Part shown: piece by piece, positions 5,534 through 6,216 of the stretch
How positions within the stretch are numbered: position 1 is the first letter of the stretch
Layout of the letters: each line of letters begins with the position of its first letter
DNA from: Chromatiaceae bacterium
GTDB taxonomy: Bacteria; Pseudomonadota; Gammaproteobacteria; Chromatiales; Chromatiaceae
Reading direction: 5' to 3'
DNA: 6,216 nt
Assembly (NCBI GenBank): GCA_016938795.1
Contig: JAFGTZ010000224.1
Location: 1-6,216 of the forward strand
Notes under the pieces: model-generated
Told to the model about the DNA's origin: nothing
The model's input: only the letters and a program-made list of their open reading frames with translations
Databases searched by the model: none
Program-made: the position numbers and the translations under genes

Positions 5534-6038
5534 CGACGCGGACTGGATGCGCCGCGCGCTGGCGCTGGCCGAACGCGCGGACGAGATGGGCGAGGTGCCA
5601 GTGGGCGCGCTCCTGGTGCGCGCGGGGGAGGTGGTGGGCGAGGGCTTCAATCGGCCCATCACTGATCAGGATCCGAGCGCCCACGCCGAGATTCAGGCGC
5701 TGCGCGACGCGGGGCGGCGGCTTGGCAACTATCGCCTGCCCGGCACCACACTCTATGTCACCCTGGAGCCCTGCGTCATGTGCGCCGGGGCCATCATCCA
5801 TGCGCGCGTCGAGTGGGTCGTCTTCGGCGCGCCCGACCCGCGCGCCGGGGCCTGCGGGAGCGTTTTCGATCTGCTGCCCTCGGATGCGCGCTTCAATCAT
5901 CGCACCCAGTGTCGAGGTGGCGTGCTGGCAGAGGAGTGCGGCGAGCGGCTGCGTGATTTCTTTCGAGCCAGACGCCATGCGGCGCGCTCTGTCGATGGAG
6001 CCGCCATTACTCCACACTCGGATCCTGAAAGTCGATAA
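5529..6038 (+). CDS. tadA: tRNA-specific adenosine deaminase
   Basis: Deaminates the wobble adenosine A34 to inosine, in bacteria chiefly in tRNA-Arg(ACG), letting one tRNA read several arginine codons; usually essential. The 169-residue product is close to E. coli TadA (167). Zinc ligands and catalytic glutamate are present: His52 and Glu54 in SAHAEIQALR, and Cys82/Cys85 in LEPCVMCAGA. Upstream GFNRPI (39-44) and downstream VVFGAPDPRAGACGS (97-111) are family segments. The frame is closed by the toxin stop at 5514-5516, so only GTG 5523 or ATG 5529 can start it near here. ATG gives the family-like MTDADWMRRALALAERA and forms an ATGA overlap with the orphan guaA stop, so I prefer it. The ribosome site is weak (GAG at 5521-5523), consistent with coupled translation. 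The 3' end overlaps the convergent phosphatase gene by 32 bp. Confidence 0.96.
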   Translation: MTDADWMRRALALAERADEMGEVPVGALLVRAGEVVGEGFNRPITDQDPSAHAEIQALRDAGRRLGNYRLPGTTLYVTLEPCVMCAGAIIHARVEWVVFGAPDPRAGACGSVFDLLPSDARFNHRTQCRGGVLAEECGERLRDFFRARRHAARSVDGAAITPHSDPESR

Positions 6039-6216
6039 CCAGCACGGTGACGTTATCGCGCCCGCCAGCCTTGCAGGCGGCGTCAACCAGGGCCTGAGCC
6101 GCTTCGAGCGGCGAACCCGGGGTTTGCATCAGGATACGCTCGATGTCCTCGCGCCCCAGCTCCTTCATGAGTCCGTCGCTGCAGAGCAGATAGCGATCAC
6201 CCTCGCGCAGCGCTTC
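6007..6216 (-). CDS. PP2C-family Ser/Thr protein phosphatase, C-terminal part
   Basis: The minus strand encodes the last 69 residues of a protein that continues past the right edge; stop TAA at 6009-6007. LREGDRYLLCSDGLMKEL contains the SDGL motif of PPM/PP2C phosphatases (Asp14 of the visible part), and GGRDNVTVLVIDF contains the GxDN motif (Asp54), whose aspartate helps hold the Mn2+/Mg2+ pair. Bacterial enzymes of this type (Stp/PrpC) remove phosphate from serine and threonine and often oppose Hanks-type kinases. The N-terminal metal-binding motifs and any fused domain are outside the window, so the exact subfamily is unknown. It converges on tadA and its last codons lie inside the tadA 3' end. 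Confidence 0.9.
   Translation of the reverse strand, partial: EALREGDRYLLCSDGLMKELGREDIERILMQTPGSPLEAAQALVDAACKAGGRDNVTVLVIDFQDPSVE
6033..6058. repeat. 7-bp inverted repeat at tadA stop
   Basis: CGATAAC (6033-6039) and GTTATCG (6052-6058) are perfect inverted copies around a 12-nt loop. The left arm contains the tadA stop codon and the repeat lies inside the phosphatase coding region, where it encodes part of RDN and VID. No T-run follows on either strand, so it is not a classical terminator; it could be a weak 3'-end hairpin for tadA mRNA or coincidence. Confidence 0.35.

Noticed and set aside
1..6216. CRISPR array, tRNA, rRNA or riboswitch
   Set aside because: No regularly spaced repeats, cloverleaf, rRNA motif or known aptamer pattern was seen on either strand.

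Overview
The window is about 6.2 kb of high-GC bacterial chromosome. Protein sequences and gene order (xseA divergent from guaBA, with tadA and a PP2C phosphatase downstream) suggest a gammaproteobacterium; a Chromatiales/Pseudomonas-like lineage is an inference, and the genus cannot be fixed from the sequence. The core genes look intact and ordinary: exonuclease VII large subunit (xseA, minus strand, cut by the left edge), IMP dehydrogenase (guaB), GMP synthase (guaA), tRNA adenosine deaminase (tadA), and the C-terminal end of a PP2C-type Ser/Thr phosphatase (minus strand, cut by the right edge).

Layout. xseA occupies 1-1348 (minus). An AT-rich divergent control region lies at 1349-1464, with a good sigma70-type promoter for guaB and a small palindrome across its -35 box. 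guaB (1465-2934) and guaA (3043-4617) carry out the two steps from IMP to XMP to GMP. The 108 nt between them hold a strong terminator-like hairpin with two alternative basal stems. After guaA come 212 nt without a convincing gene, then a complete FitA/VapB-type ribbon-helix-helix antitoxin (4830-5084) and an abutting PIN-domain toxin (5085-5516). tadA (5529-6038) follows 12 nt later. The phosphatase gene on the other strand ends inside tadA's 3' end, a 32-bp convergent overlap.

The most interesting observation is that the toxin-antitoxin segment looks like an inserted cassette. The last 17 nt around the guaA stop (4602-4618) are repeated just before tadA (5517-5533), 15 of 17 identical. The second copy still reads Ile-Glu-Trp-Lys-stop in the guaA frame, and its TGA overlaps the tadA ATG as ATGA. 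The simplest reading is that guaA and tadA once overlapped by four bases, and that a 915-bp unit carrying the toxin-antitoxin pair entered at the guaA 3' end, a known island integration site, regenerating the guaA terminus. No integrase is present in the window, so this would be a minimal or decayed island. No wholly unknown protein system is evident.
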